From positions 930,001 to 994,000 of the forward strand of contig CAVSIE010000002.1 in the NCBI GenBank assembly GCA_963728045.1: a DNA stretch of 64,000 nucleotides, read 5' to 3'. Under the pieces are notes generated by a model, which saw only the letters and a list, made by a program, of their open reading frames with translations, was not told the origin of the DNA and searched no databases. Position numbers and translations under genes: made by a program. Position 1 is the stretch's first letter; every line of letters starts with the position of its first letter. The DNA is from VRUE01 sp963728045. Its GTDB lineage: Bacteria > Actinomycetota > Thermoleophilia > Solirubrobacterales > 70-9. Positions 24,696 to 33,972 of the stretch are shown in pieces.

Positions 24696-26211
24696 TCTCC
24701 GCCTCGTAGGTCTCCGGCACCTGGCCATCGACCTCAGCGGGCCGGTCGCGGAGCGCGCGGTAGCCGGCGATCAGCTCGCGCGGGTGGCGCAGGCGGGCGA
24801 GACTACGACGCTCGTCGCGAGCGAAGAAGCCGCTGGCGAGAAGCGCAAGCGGGTAGGTGAGCAACAGGGCGAGCCTGCCGGCCAGTCCGGCGAGGCCCTC
24901 GGTGGGAAGGAGCAGCTCGGCGAAGCCGACCAGGACGGTGGAGACGAGTACGACCTTGGCGAGGCGCCCCCACTCATATGGAACCGGGAAGAGGCGCTGG
25001 GTGAAGCCGTACATCGTCACCACGACGATGAGGTAGGAGGCGACCAGGGCGATGCCGGCGCCGACGATCCCCAGCGGCGGGACCAGGATTAGGTTGAGGG
25101 CGACGTTGGCGACCAGAGCCGCGATCGTCGCCGGGAGATTGAGCTCGGTACGACCCGTGCGACCGAGGATCACGACCTGGACCATGTAGAGGGCGTAGAG
25201 AGTGACCGCGGTCGAGATCAGCCCGACCGCTTCGTAGGAGGCGAAGAACTCCGGCGCCGCGAGGGCGCGGACGATCCAGCGCGAGAGCAGCCACATGCCG
25301 GTGACGACGAAGGCGCAGGTGGCGATGAAGTAGGTGACAACCAGCGCGTAGGCCCGGCGGGCCTCGTCGTCGTCGCGGATCGAGTAGGCAAGTGGCGGCC
25401 AGGCGAGCTGGAAGCCGCGAACGAGGACGTTGACCGCCTGGGCGAACTTGACCGCGAGCGAGTAGAGGCCCGCCTCGGCGAGGCCGGCGGCGCGGACGAT
25501 GATGATCCGGTCGACGAAGTTGAGCATGTAGAGCGAGAGCTCGGCCGGCATCGTCGGCAGGCCGAAGCGCATCATCCGGCGCAGCAGGGGCCGGTCGACC
25601 CGCAGCGAGAGTCGCCGACGGTGGACGACGATCAGCCCGAGCACGAAGGCGCCGCCGCTGGCGTAGCTGCCGAGCAGCAGCCCCCGGGCGCCCTCGTCGG
25701 CGCCGACGACCAAAGCCACGGTGAGGCCGATCGCGGCCAGGACGTTGGCGATCGTCACCGCGAAGAAGGCGCGGGCGCGCTCTTCGAGGCGGAAGATGGT
25801 GAGCAGGAACTCGTGCAGGGTCAGCACCCAGAGGCCGCCGATCGAGATCCGGACCAGGTCGGCGGCGGGCTCGTCGAGCAGAGCCTCGGAGATTGGCTCG
25901 GCGAAGGGCAAGGCGACCAGCGCCGCCGCCGTGGCGAACCAGAAGAGCGCTGCGAAGGAGGTGGAGAGAACGCGGTCCGGGTCCTCGCTGGACTTGTAGT
26001 AGAAGCGCAACACCGCCTCGATCACGCCGAGGCGGATGACGATGCTGGCCGCGACGACGGCGGCGAAGAGCACCTCGGCGGCGCCGTAGTCGTCGAGCGT
26101 CAGGTACCGCGTGTAGAGCGGCAGCAGGGCGACCGCGATCAGCTTCGAGAGGATGCTGGCCGCCGTGTAGGCGGCGCCTGTAGTCGCTAGTCGACGCAGG
26201 TATCCAGACAC
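24667..26211 (-). CDS. Polysaccharide flippase (Wzx/MOP superfamily)
   Basis: 514 residues with about 12-14 transmembrane helices. It moves lipid-linked oligosaccharide across the membrane. Typical features: N-terminal LATTGAAYTAASILSKLIAVALLPLYTR (shown in part as TAASILSKLIAVALLPLYT), the internal MRFGLPTMPAELSLYMLNFVDR start of the second half, and VGLISTAVTLYALYMVQVV. The tail is charged and cytoplasmic (YRALRDRP ... DDDRRVL). Next to an O-antigen ligase/polymerase and glycosyltransferases, a Wzx/Wzy-type pathway is likely. Confidence 0.92.
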   Translation of the reverse strand: MSGYLRRLATTGAAYTAASILSKLIAVALLPLYTRYLTLDDYGAAEVLFAAVVAASIVIRLGVIEAVLRFYYKSSEDPDRVLSTSFAALFWFATAAALVALPFAEPISEALLDEPAADLVRISIGGLWVLTLHEFLLTIFRLEERARAFFAVTIANVLAAIGLTVALVVGADEGARGLLLGSYASGGAFVLGLIVVHRRRLSLRVDRPLLRRMMRFGLPTMPAELSLYMLNFVDRIIIVRAAGLAEAGLYSLAVKFAQAVNVLVRGFQLAWPPLAYSIRDDDEARRAYALVVTYFIATCAFVVTGMWLLSRWIVRALAAPEFFASYEAVGLISTAVTLYALYMVQVVILGRTGRTELNLPATIAALVANVALNLILVPPLGIVGAGIALVASYLIVVVTMYGFTQRLFPVPYEWGRLAKVVLVSTVLVGFAELLLPTEGLAGLAGRLALLLTYPLALLASGFFARDERRSLARLRHPRELIAGYRALRDRPAEVDGQVPETYEAEIMDDDRRVL

Positions 26212-26220
26212 GCGCCGAGC

Positions 26221-27789
26221 CTACGTCGCGTCGCGGACCGGGGCAGCAGAAAGCGAAGCACCCACGGCGAGCAACACCCACGTGATCGGGTCCTCGTAGA
26301 AGCCCGCGTAGGCCATGGTGTGCACCAGTAGCGCCACGAACGCTGCAAGGACGGCAACCCGGGCCACGTAGCCCGCGGGGCCTGTCGCCGGAGACGCGTT
26401 CCAGGCTAGGCCCCGTGCCATGGTCCAGAGGGCAACTCCTATCAGCGCGACATAAGCCACGAAGCCGATGATTCCCTGCTCGGCCGCAACGGTTATCGGC
26501 TCGGTGTGCGAGACGGCTACGGGGACTTTGCGGCTCTTCACGTGTTCGCGGTAGGCCTTGGGGAAGCTGCCTGAGCCGTAGCCGTACACGGGGCGGTCGG
26601 TGAAGAGGCGGAGGCCGCCGGAGACTAGGTTGGCCCGGCCGCTGGTGTCGATGTTGATGCGGTCGGGGCTGAGCTTCTCGGAGCCGCCGACGAGTAGCAC
26701 GACCAAGACGCCCGCAACCGCTGCGGCTCCCACTGCCCCCAGAGTCCAGCGCCAGCTCCACCTCAGCGCCGCCAGCACGGCGAGTCCGCCCAGAAGCGCG
26801 GCGAAGCTCGACTGGGAGAAGGTCGGGACGAGGCCGATCCAGAGCACAACGATCAGAGCTGTCAGCAGTGCGAACGTCCGGCGCTCGCGCGTCCAAAGCA
26901 AGACCGCCATGGCCAGAACCGCCACCAGGGCCAAGTAGCGCCCGTAGATGTTGGGGTCCCAGAAGACCGAGTTGACCCGGAAGTAAGTGTGGAATTCGTT
27001 CGACCGTATGACCAGGTCGTTCCAGAACAGCTCACGGGTTACGTACTCGACCGAGCCAATCAGCACGAACACCACCGCCTCAATCGCAACGATGCCGAGC
27101 GCCCAGGTCAGCAGTTCCCGATCCCACCTCACATACCGCAGCAGCGCATAGACCAGGCTGAAGGGAACGAAGAAGAAGCAGACGTTCTGCAGCGACTTGG
27201 AAAAGTCGGGGGAGTAGAGCGTCTGTAGCGCGTAAAGCACGACTACGGCAGCCAAAACCCGCGGCAACCATGCGATGTGACCGGCGGGTCCTGTCGCCGC
27301 AGGGGACCCCCCACCCCTTCCGGTAGCTAAAGCTTCCTCAGGGGTGGGCCCCCCTACGGCGCCACCCGCCGGAGCCACCTCCCTGCTCATGCCCAGGTCC
27401 CGAAACGCCGTGGCTAGAACCCCTCCGGCGATCACGAGATAGAGAGGCACCAGCAGGTTTGCGGTGTCGCCACCAGACTCCAAAGGGACGCGGAAGGGGA
27501 GGGCGGCGACTATTGCCAGCGGTAGCGCGAACGGCCAGCGATCGAAGATCGCCGCGAGCAGGAGTGCGCTCACCACAGCGAGGTAGCTGAAGCTGCCGAG
27601 GCGAGCCGTGTCGTCGCGCAGGTCGGCGATCTGGCGGGTGTCCCACTGGTCGCCGAGAATCAGGATTGGGATGAGGACGAGGGCGGCGAGCATCGCGGCG
27701 GCGCGCAGGCGCCCGGAGGGCAGGAGAATCGCCGAGGCCGCGGCGCCGGCGGCCAAGAGAACGCCGCCGCTCGCCAAGAGGTCGCTCAT
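26221..27789 (-). CDS. O-antigen ligase/polymerase-like membrane protein with in-frame repeat insertion
   Basis: 522 residues, about 11-12 transmembrane helices. The large periplasmic-side loop with FTDRPVYGYGSGSFPKAYREH and SHTEPITVAAEQGIIGFVAYV is the signature of the Wzy_C/O-antigen ligase family, which joins or polymerises lipid-linked glycans. Residues about 142-170, in a loop after helix 4, come from the 90-bp repeat at 27282-27371. A second segment SPATGPAG near residue 470 may be a decayed piece of the same element. Its start overlaps the stop of the upstream gene (ATGA). Confidence 0.88.
   Translation of the reverse strand: MSDLLASGGVLLAAGAAASAILLPSGRLRAAAMLAALVLIPILILGDQWDTRQIADLRDDTARLGSFSYLAVVSALLLAAIFDRWPFALPLAIVAALPFRVPLESGGDTANLLVPLYLVIAGGVLATAFRDLGMSREVAPAGGAVGGPTPEEALATGRGGGSPAATGPAGHIAWLPRVLAAVVVLYALQTLYSPDFSKSLQNVCFFFVPFSLVYALLRYVRWDRELLTWALGIVAIEAVVFVLIGSVEYVTRELFWNDLVIRSNEFHTYFRVNSVFWDPNIYGRYLALVAVLAMAVLLWTRERRTFALLTALIVVLWIGLVPTFSQSSFAALLGGLAVLAALRWSWRWTLGAVGAAAVAGVLVVLLVGGSEKLSPDRINIDTSGRANLVSGGLRLFTDRPVYGYGSGSFPKAYREHVKSRKVPVAVSHTEPITVAAEQGIIGFVAYVALIGVALWTMARGLAWNASPATGPAGYVARVAVLAAFVALLVHTMAYAGFYEDPITWVLLAVGASLSAAPVRDAT
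27282..27371 (-). repeat. 90-bp in-frame palindromic element, copy B
   Basis: Second copy of the element at 22421-22510, differing at two bases (both C/T or G/A transitions). Same terminal inverted repeats and same reading frame. It falls in an extramembrane loop of the O-antigen ligase-like protein. Confidence 0.9.
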
Positions 27790-28292
27790 TCGGCGCCCTC
27801 GGTCGCGTCGCTTAGGCAGTCTCCGATCGGTTTGCTGGACGCCCGGTGCAGCCGCATCGTGCCTGGGGGGACCAGGGTGCGGTCCTGGTCGAGCAGCTTG
27901 ACCCGCAGCTTGTAGCGACCCGGTCGGGCGATCCCGCCGTAGCGGCTGCGGCCATCCCAGTAGAGAGTGTGAAACCTGTAGCGCTTGAGGAAGCGATCGC
28001 GGGCGAGGGTGACGACGAGACGCCCGCCGGGTTTGACGACCTGAACCGTGGCGTCATCGGTTTGGGTGACGCGAAAGCGAATCCGGATGTGGTCGAAGCG
28101 ACAGTCTCTGTTCGGCGTGAAGGCGTGCACGCGAGGCGCTTTGGAGTTGAGGATGGGGGCGCCGACAAAGGTGACCTTGTCGAGGACGAGCGGGTCGCGC
28201 TTCAGCCGCTGCGACCAGGCGAAGGCCGCGAGCGTGGCGAGGACGAGTAGCGCGAAGACCAGCGCAGCGGGGCTAACCCGCCGTCGTGGCAT
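27786..28292 (-). CDS. Single-pass exported protein with FlgD-Ig-like fold
   Basis: 168 residues. A signal anchor at about 8-27 (ALVFALLVLATLAAFAW) is followed by a beta-rich domain. TVQVVKPGGRLVVTLARDRF, YWDGRSRYGGIARPGRYKLRVKLLDQDRT matches the FlgD Ig-like/FlgD_ig pattern (W-D-G-R ... G-x-Y-x-L-R-V), an extracellular beta-sandwich. Between the O-antigen ligase and LytR_C genes and overlapping both, it probably works in polysaccharide export or attachment. No enzymatic motif is visible. Confidence 0.75.
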   Translation of the reverse strand: MPRRRVSPAALVFALLVLATLAAFAWSQRLKRDPLVLDKVTFVGAPILNSKAPRVHAFTPNRDCRFDHIRIRFRVTQTDDATVQVVKPGGRLVVTLARDRFLKRYRFHTLYWDGRSRYGGIARPGRYKLRVKLLDQDRTLVPPGTMRLHRASSKPIGDCLSDATEGAE

Positions 28293-29043
28293 TGTCCTCG
28301 CCGACGATCACCGAGACCGGGGCGCCGCCGGAGACCGAGGAGATGTCCGACGTCATCACGCGCACCTGCGAGATTTCCAGCGCGTCGGCGACGCGATGCG
28401 CCTCGCGGGCTTTGCCCGGCTGGTACATGACGACGCTGTCGACGAAGCTGGAGCTGCTGTTGGTGACCGCGCCTAGCTCGAAGCCTTTGCCCTCGACCAT
28501 GTCGCCGTAGGTGGCGGCGAGTCCCGGCACCGCGGTGCCGTTGAGGACAGTGACCTCGATCTCGCTGGGCCTGACTTTCGCCACGCGGTTGTTGCCGCCG
28601 CCGTCTCCGCCGGCGTCGTCGGAGCCCTGGGTGACGAGATAGGCCGCGCCGCCGACCGCGATCACAAAGACGACAAAGAGTGCGATCAGGTAGCGCGGGT
28701 CGGCGAGGCGCGACCGAGTCCCTTTGAAGGTTTCGCGCAAGCGCTCGCTCCGCGTCAGTTCCGGCAGGCCCGCCTCGCGCCGCTTGCGTCGCTCCTCGCG
28801 CAGGTTGGCCGCTTCATGCTCCGCCGTGCGCGCCTCCTCCAGTCGCCGCAGCTCCTCGGCTCGCTCGGCGGCTGCGGCCGAGGTCGACTCCTTGCGCTCG
28901 GAATCGCGCTCGGGAGAGGAGCCCGCCCACTCGCGCAGGCGACGGATATCGCGCCCCTGTGCGAAAGAGAGGAGAGCAAGCACGGCAAGGCCGAAAAACG
29001 CGGCCAAGCCGGCGAAGGCGCCGATGTCCTTGAGCAGCTCCAC
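28273..29043 (-). CDS. LytR C-terminal domain (LytR_C) membrane protein
   Basis: 256 residues. There are transmembrane helices at about 10-29 and 118-139, with a long charged, probably coiled-coil cytoplasmic segment between them (AAAAERAEELRRLEEARTAEHE). The extracytoplasmic end is a LytR_C domain (SEIEVTVLNGTAVPGLAATYGDMVEGKGF ... read in parts: VTVLNGTAVPGLA, VVMYQPGKAREAHRVADAL). This domain accompanies LCP phosphotransferases that attach glycans to peptidoglycan, but the LCP catalytic domain is absent. It overlaps the next gene by 20 bp. Confidence 0.85.
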   Translation of the reverse strand: MELLKDIGAFAGLAAFFGLAVLALLSFAQGRDIRRLREWAGSSPERDSERKESTSAAAAERAEELRRLEEARTAEHEAANLREERRKRREAGLPELTRSERLRETFKGTRSRLADPRYLIALFVVFVIAVGGAAYLVTQGSDDAGGDGGGNNRVAKVRPSEIEVTVLNGTAVPGLAATYGDMVEGKGFELGAVTNSSSSFVDSVVMYQPGKAREAHRVADALEISQVRVMTSDISSVSGGAPVSVIVGEDNATTAG

Positions 29044-29060
29044 GGAGTGGCTGCGAGAGG

Positions 29061-30944
29061 CTACTCGTCGTAGACGACTGCCGCCGCGTCCCCGCCGGGG
29101 GCGGCGATCAGCTCGACCACGCGTTGAGCCAGATTTGCCTCGTCGCCGGCGAGCACGAGGTTCTCCAGGGAGTTCAGCGTCGACTCAACCCACTCCGGGT
29201 CGAGCGGCACCTGACGGACGGCGCGGCGGATCCGCCTTGCCGCGGTCGGCTGCTGGTCCTCGTCATCGCCGAACAGCTCCTCGTGCAGCTTCTCGCCCGG
29301 CCGCGGCTTGGTGAACTCGACCGCGATCTCCGCTTCCGGCTCATAGCCGGCAAGCCGGATCATGTTGTGGGCGAGGTCGATGATCCGCACCGGCTCGCCC
29401 ATGTCGAGGACGAAGACTTCGCCCTTGCCGCCGCCGATGTCGCCGGCCCGGATCACCAGCTGCACCGCCTCCGGGATCGTCATGAAGTAGCGGGTCATCT
29501 CCGGGTGGGTGACGGTGACCGGCCCGCCGCGCTCGATCTGGCTGCGGAAGATCGGCACGACGCTGCCGGAGGAGGCGAGCACGTTGCCGAAGCGGACGCT
29601 GGCGAAGCGTGTGCCTGGGTGCTTGTGGCCAGCGAGCTCGACGATCCACTCGGCCATCGCCTTCGATGCGCCCATCACCGTCTTCGGGTTGACCGCCTTG
29701 TCGGTGGAGACGAGGACGAAGCGCTCGACTTTCGAAGCGGCGGCGGTCTCTGCCGTGACCCTGGTCGCGATCGCGTTGTTGCGCACCGCCTCGAGCGGGT
29801 TGGCCTCCATCAGCGGCACGTGCTTGTAGGCGGCGGCGTGGAAGACGACGTCGGGCTTGAAGCGCTGCATCGTCTCCAGCATCCGGTGCGGCTCCTTGCA
29901 ATCGGCCAGCACCGACTCGACGTTGGTGAAGTGGCGCTCCTCGACCATTTCGCGGTCGATCTGGAAGAGATTGTCCTCGGCGTGGTCGAGCATCACCAGC
30001 AGGCGGGGCTTCACCTGGGCGATCTGGCGGCAGAGCTCGGACCCGATCGAGCCGCCGGCGCCGGTGACGAGGACGATGCGGTCGCGCAGGTAGGCGCCGA
30101 CACGGTCGAGCTCGCGCACGATCGGGTCGCGGCCGAGCACGTCCTCGACCCGCACCTCGCGCAGCTGTTTGTTGAGCTGGACGCCGCCGCGCAGTAGCTC
30201 GAACACGGTGGGCAGCGTGCGGACCCGGATCTCGCGCTCGCGACAGGCGGCGACGACCATGCCGCGCAGCGTGCCCGGCGCCGAGGGGATCGCGATCACG
30301 ACCTCGTCGGGCTTGGTCTCGTCGAGGATCGCGGCGATCTGCTTGGTCGAGCCGAGCACCTTCAGGCCCAGCATCCGCATCCCGCGCTTGCGCGGGTCGT
30401 CGTCGACGAAGCCGATCGCGGTGGCGCCGAGGTCGGGGTTGAGCTGCAGCTCGCGGACGACCATCTGGCCGCCGGAGCCGGCGCCGATCACCAGCACCTC
30501 GTGCTTGGGGACCCGCGAGCCGCGCGACGGGCGTTCGATGACGAGACGCACCGCGAGGCGCGCCCCGGTGATCAGGAGCAGGGTGAGGATGAAGTCCATC
30601 ACCGCGACCGAGCGAGGCAGGTCGTGGGCGAAGGGCTGGATCACCGTGAAGGCGACGACGAGAATCGCGCTGGCGACGGCGACGGCGCGGGCGACGAGGA
30701 GGAAGTCGCGACCGCTGACGTAGCGCCACCACTTTTGGTAGAGCCCGAAGGCGGCGAAGACGATGATCTTGCCGACCACGACGAAGCCAGCCGCCTGAAC
30801 GAAGAGCGTCTCGTAACGCTGCGGCAGCCCTTCGTCGAGGAAGCGCAGGCGGAACGCGAGGTAGAAGGCGAGCACGACGAGGGCGCCGTCGGCGATCACC
30901 TGCAGAACCCGGTTGCGGTAGACGGGATGGTTCAACCGGCCCAT
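29061..30944 (-). CDS. Membrane nucleotide-sugar 4,6-dehydratase (CapD/PglF-like)
   Basis: 627 residues from the ATG at 30944; the frame is open to 32273 but that part is antisense to dedA/uppP. Four N-terminal transmembrane helices (about 10-130) precede a first Rossmann domain (VLVIGAGSGGQMVVREL) and a second, catalytic SDR domain (VTGAGGSIGSELCRQI). The active site reads STDKAVNPKTVMGASKAMAEW: Met replaces the usual Tyr of YxxxK, as in PglF-type UDP-GlcNAc 4,6-dehydratases. It makes a 4-keto-6-deoxy sugar for the surface glycan. TAGAAT on the gene strand 12 nt before the ATG suggests a nearly leaderless mRNA. Confidence 0.93.
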   Translation of the reverse strand: MGRLNHPVYRNRVLQVIADGALVVLAFYLAFRLRFLDEGLPQRYETLFVQAAGFVVVGKIIVFAAFGLYQKWWRYVSGRDFLLVARAVAVASAILVVAFTVIQPFAHDLPRSVAVMDFILTLLLITGARLAVRLVIERPSRGSRVPKHEVLVIGAGSGGQMVVRELQLNPDLGATAIGFVDDDPRKRGMRMLGLKVLGSTKQIAAILDETKPDEVVIAIPSAPGTLRGMVVAACREREIRVRTLPTVFELLRGGVQLNKQLREVRVEDVLGRDPIVRELDRVGAYLRDRIVLVTGAGGSIGSELCRQIAQVKPRLLVMLDHAEDNLFQIDREMVEERHFTNVESVLADCKEPHRMLETMQRFKPDVVFHAAAYKHVPLMEANPLEAVRNNAIATRVTAETAAASKVERFVLVSTDKAVNPKTVMGASKAMAEWIVELAGHKHPGTRFASVRFGNVLASSGSVVPIFRSQIERGGPVTVTHPEMTRYFMTIPEAVQLVIRAGDIGGGKGEVFVLDMGEPVRIIDLAHNMIRLAGYEPEAEIAVEFTKPRPGEKLHEELFGDDEDQQPTAARRIRRAVRQVPLDPEWVESTLNSLENLVLAGDEANLAQRVVELIAAPGGDAAAVVYDE

Positions 30945-31001
30945 GGAGGAACCCGATTCTAGATGCTGGTTGGCGCGATCCTTACAATGCCCGCTCCCCG
31001 A
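30945..31001. promoter_or_regulatory. Divergent near-leaderless promoter pair
   Basis: On the minus strand TAGAAT (30956-30961) lies 11 nt before the dehydratase ATG. On the plus strand TACAAT (30983-30988) lies 13 nt before the ATG at 31002. The -35 elements are weak. Both genes seem to start at or near their mRNA 5' ends. Confidence 0.45.
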
Positions 31002-31706
31002 ATGCTCCCTCTCGCCAGCGTCACAGACTTCTTCTTGGACCCGATCGTCAACGCGGGGACCGACTTCATCAGCTCGACCGGGTTGCCGGCGGTGTTCATC
31101 CTGATGGCGCTGGAGTCCGCCTGCCTGCCCGTTCCCAGCGAGGCGATCATGCTCTTCGCCGGCTCCAGCGTCGCCGCCGGCGAGCTCTCGATGTTCGGGA
31201 TCGTCGCCGCCGGCGTGCTCGGCAACCTGGTCGGGTCCTGGGCGGCCTACGCGGTCGGCTACTACGCGCGGCTGGATCTGCTGGAGAAAAACCGGCTGAT
31301 CCACCTGCCGCCCAAGTACCTGAAATGGGCAGACGACTGGTTCGAGCGCTACGGCGACGCGACCGTCTTCTTCACCCGCATGCTGCCGATCATCCGCACC
31401 TTCATCTCGCTGCCGGCGGGGGTCGCGAAGATGCCGTTCTGGCGCTTCACCGTGCTCACCCTGCTCGGCTGCATCCCCTGGGTGCTGATGCTGGGGCTGA
31501 TCGGCGAGTCGGTCGGGGAGAACTGGGAGGAGTGGCGGGGTCACCTGCACTACCTCGACTACGCCGTCGTCGCCGCCGTGCTCGGCCTCGGCATCTACCT
31601 GCTGGTCCGCCGCTACCGCGGCGGCGGCCCGGGCGCGGAGCCGGAGACGGTCGGCGAGGAACCGGGCGGGCCGGGAGAGCCGGCCAGCTCCAGCGGCAGG
31701 GCTTGA
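31002..31706 (+). CDS. DedA-family membrane protein
   Basis: 234 residues from the ATG at 31002 (MLPLASVTDFF); the ATG at 30963 is possible, but TACAAT lies between them. DedA/SNARE-associated domain: VFILMALESACLPVPSEAIMLFAG near the start, the re-entrant GNLVGSWAAYAVGYYAR, and FFTRMLPIIRTFISLPAG with conserved Arg residues, then four to five membrane helices. Some DedA proteins recycle undecaprenyl phosphate across the membrane; the direct overlap (TTGA) with uppP supports that role here. Confidence 0.93.
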   Translation: MLPLASVTDFFLDPIVNAGTDFISSTGLPAVFILMALESACLPVPSEAIMLFAGSSVAAGELSMFGIVAAGVLGNLVGSWAAYAVGYYARLDLLEKNRLIHLPPKYLKWADDWFERYGDATVFFTRMLPIIRTFISLPAGVAKMPFWRFTVLTLLGCIPWVLMLGLIGESVGENWEEWRGHLHYLDYAVVAAVLGLGIYLLVRRYRGGGPGAEPETVGEEPGGPGEPASSSGRA

Positions 31707-32515
31707 GCGAGCCGGCCGACGGCAGCATCTCCGACCGGCGCGCGCTGGCGCTGGGAGTGATCCAAGGGCCAACGGAGCTGCTGCCGGTATCCAGCTCCGC
31801 CCACATCGTCCTCGTCCCCTGGCTCGCGGGCTGGGAGTGGGAGGCGATCGACCCGGAGGTGCGCAAGAGCTTCGAGGTCGCGCTCCACGCTGGGGCGGCC
31901 GCGGCGCTGATCGTCGGCCAGCGGCGGCTGATCGCCGAAGAGCTGCGCGCGTTCGACCTGCGGGGGGCCGTGGTCCTCGCCCTCTCCTTCGTCCCCGCAG
32001 CGCTCGCCGGCTACTCGCTCGAGCGCCAGATCGAGCGGCGACTCGGCGGACCGAGGGCGACGGCGATCGGGCTGCTTGTCGGCGGAGCGGCGATGGCGGC
32101 GGCAGATACCCGGCCACAGCTGCGCGGGCGAGGCGAGGCGGAAGCCGTCGACGGCTTGGCGCTGGGGCTGGCCCAGGCTTCCGCCCTCGCCCCCGGCGTC
32201 TCCCGCAACGGAGCGACCCTGGCGGCGGCGCGCTGGCGGCGCTTCTCGCGCGACCAGGCGAACCTGCTCTCACGGACGGTCGCGCTGCCGATCATCGTCG
32301 GCGCCACCGCGCTGAAGGGCGCGCGGCTCGCCCGCCGCGGCACGACGCCCTCCGTCCGCCGCTCGATGGCCCTCGGGGTCGCCGCCTCCTTCGCCTCGAC
32401 CCTCGCCTCGCAGCGCCTGATCGATCTGGTCGAGCGCGACCGGGCCTTGTGGCCTTATGCCGCGTACCGGGCGGGCCTCGCGACCGCCGTGCTGGCGAAG
32501 CTACGGCACCGCTGA
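31703..32515 (+). CDS. uppP: Undecaprenyl-diphosphate phosphatase
   Basis: 270 residues from a TTG at 31703 that overlaps the dedA stop. Catalytic motif 1 is GVIQGPTELLPVSSSAHIVLVPWL (E...PVSSSAH); motif 2 is PGVSRNGATLAAARW (usual SRSGxT, here SRNGAT). Multiple membrane helices. It dephosphorylates undecaprenyl diphosphate to regenerate the lipid carrier for peptidoglycan and surface polysaccharide. Placement after DedA and the polysaccharide locus fits. The first helix of longer homologues is short, leaving some doubt about the exact start. Confidence 0.92.
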   Translation: MSEPADGSISDRRALALGVIQGPTELLPVSSSAHIVLVPWLAGWEWEAIDPEVRKSFEVALHAGAAAALIVGQRRLIAEELRAFDLRGAVVLALSFVPAALAGYSLERQIERRLGGPRATAIGLLVGGAAMAAADTRPQLRGRGEAEAVDGLALGLAQASALAPGVSRNGATLAAARWRRFSRDQANLLSRTVALPIIVGATALKGARLARRGTTPSVRRSMALGVAASFASTLASQRLIDLVERDRALWPYAAYRAGLATAVLAKLRHR

Positions 32516-32522
32516 AGCTGCC

Positions 32523-32637
32523 GGTCCAAGTGCTGGTCCAAGTTAACTCCAAATCTTGGAGAAACTTGGAGATAACTTGGAGTTGTGGTACAAACTCCAA
32601 ATCTTGGAGAAACTTGGAGATAACTTGGAGTTGTGGT
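32523..32637 (+). repeat. 48-bp tandem repeat with phased TTGGAG half-sites before fic
   Basis: A 45-bp unit (begins AACTCCAAATCTTGGAG, ends GAGTTGTGGT) occurs at 32545-32589 and, identically, at 32593-32637, period 48. Each unit has CTCCAA-ATC-TTGGAG plus two more TTGGAG sites, spaced 10 and 11 bp, i.e. one helical turn. Just upstream GGTCCAAGT occurs twice, 12 bp apart. The fic start codon and its ribosome site fall in the end of unit 2. An operator for cooperative repression is the natural reading. Confidence 0.85.
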
Positions 32638-33972
32638 GTTCGTAGCCCAAGCCCCGACCACCGACGAGGTTTTGGAGAAACTCTCTGCAGCGGAGCTCAT
32701 GCGCGTGGTCGCGGCCCCAGACGACGAACGCGCGAGGCATGAGTACCTCCACTGGGACAAGCTGCGCCATCTAAGCCCGCCGGACGGGCTGACCAACGAG
32801 CAGTGGTGGCTCAAGGTCAGATACGCGAGGGAGGGTGAGCTCCGCAAGCTGCCACTGACCGACGCCGAGGGGGCGCCGTTCAGCTACAGCGTGTTGGACA
32901 GCATGCTTCGCCAGCTGCACTACATCGACCAGCGCTGCGGCGGTGAGGTGGCGATGGACGAGGTGGTCACCTCCGAGAAGCGCGCCGGTCGCCGCTTCCT
33001 CGTCAACTCCCTGATGGAGGAGGCGATCCGCTCGAGTCAGCTGGAGGGGGCGACGACGTCGAGGGTCGTCGCCAAGGAGATGCTGCGCAGCGGTCGCGAG
33101 CCGGTCGACCGCAGCGAGCGAATGATCGCCAACAACTACCGGGCGCTGCAGTTCATGCGCGAGGAGATGGGCGACCGCCTCAGCACCGAGTCGATGATGG
33201 AGCTCCACCGGATCCTCACCGAAGGGACCCTCAGAGACCCTTCCGCGGCCGGGCGCATGCAACTGCCCGGTGAGTCCCGGGTCGCCGTCTTCGATCGTGA
33301 CGAGCAGACGCCGGTCCACCGTCCGCCGCCGGCTGAGCAACTGCCCGAGCGGATGCGGGCGTTCTGCGAGTTCGCCAATGAAGGAGACGACGGCGAGCGC
33401 TTTATTCATCCCGTGCTGCGAGCGATCCTGCTCCACTTCTGGCTCGCCTATGACCATCCCTTCGATGACGGCAACGGGCGCACCGCGCGGATCCTCTTCT
33501 TCTGGCTGATGCGGGTCCGTGGCTACTGGCTGGCCGAGTACCTGCCGATCTCGCGGCTGATCCGCAACGCGCCCGGTCAGTACGGCCGCGCCTTCCTGGA
33601 AACCGAGACAGACGGAGGCGACACGACCTATTTCCTGATCCATCAGCTGGACGTGATCGAGCGCGCGATCGCCGATCTCCACGACTACCTGCAGCACAAG
33701 ACCTCGGAGATTCAGGACATGGAGAGGCTCCTGCACGGCGCCGACTACCTCAACGGGCGACAGCTGGCCCTGCTCATCGACGCTGTGCGCAATCCCGATG
33801 CCGCCTACTCCTTCGAAAGCCACGCGATGAGTCACCGCGTCTCCCACGAGACCGCGCGCTCCGACCTTCGGGGCCTTGCCGAGCGCGAATTGCTGGTGCG
33901 GCGAGCTCGGGGTCGCAAGTACCTGTTCGAGCCAGCTCCCGATCTTCCGGAGCTGCTGAAAGAATCGGGCCA

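Noticed and set aside
29061..32273. A 1070-codon open frame through the dehydratase and on across dedA/uppP
   Set aside because: The part beyond 30944 is antisense to two well-supported membrane-protein genes and has Arg/Pro/Ala-rich shadow composition; the true start is the ATG at 30944.
32545..32637. CRISPR array
   Set aside because: Only two units with a 3-bp gap, no spacers of unique sequence, no cas genes; it is a tandem repeat.
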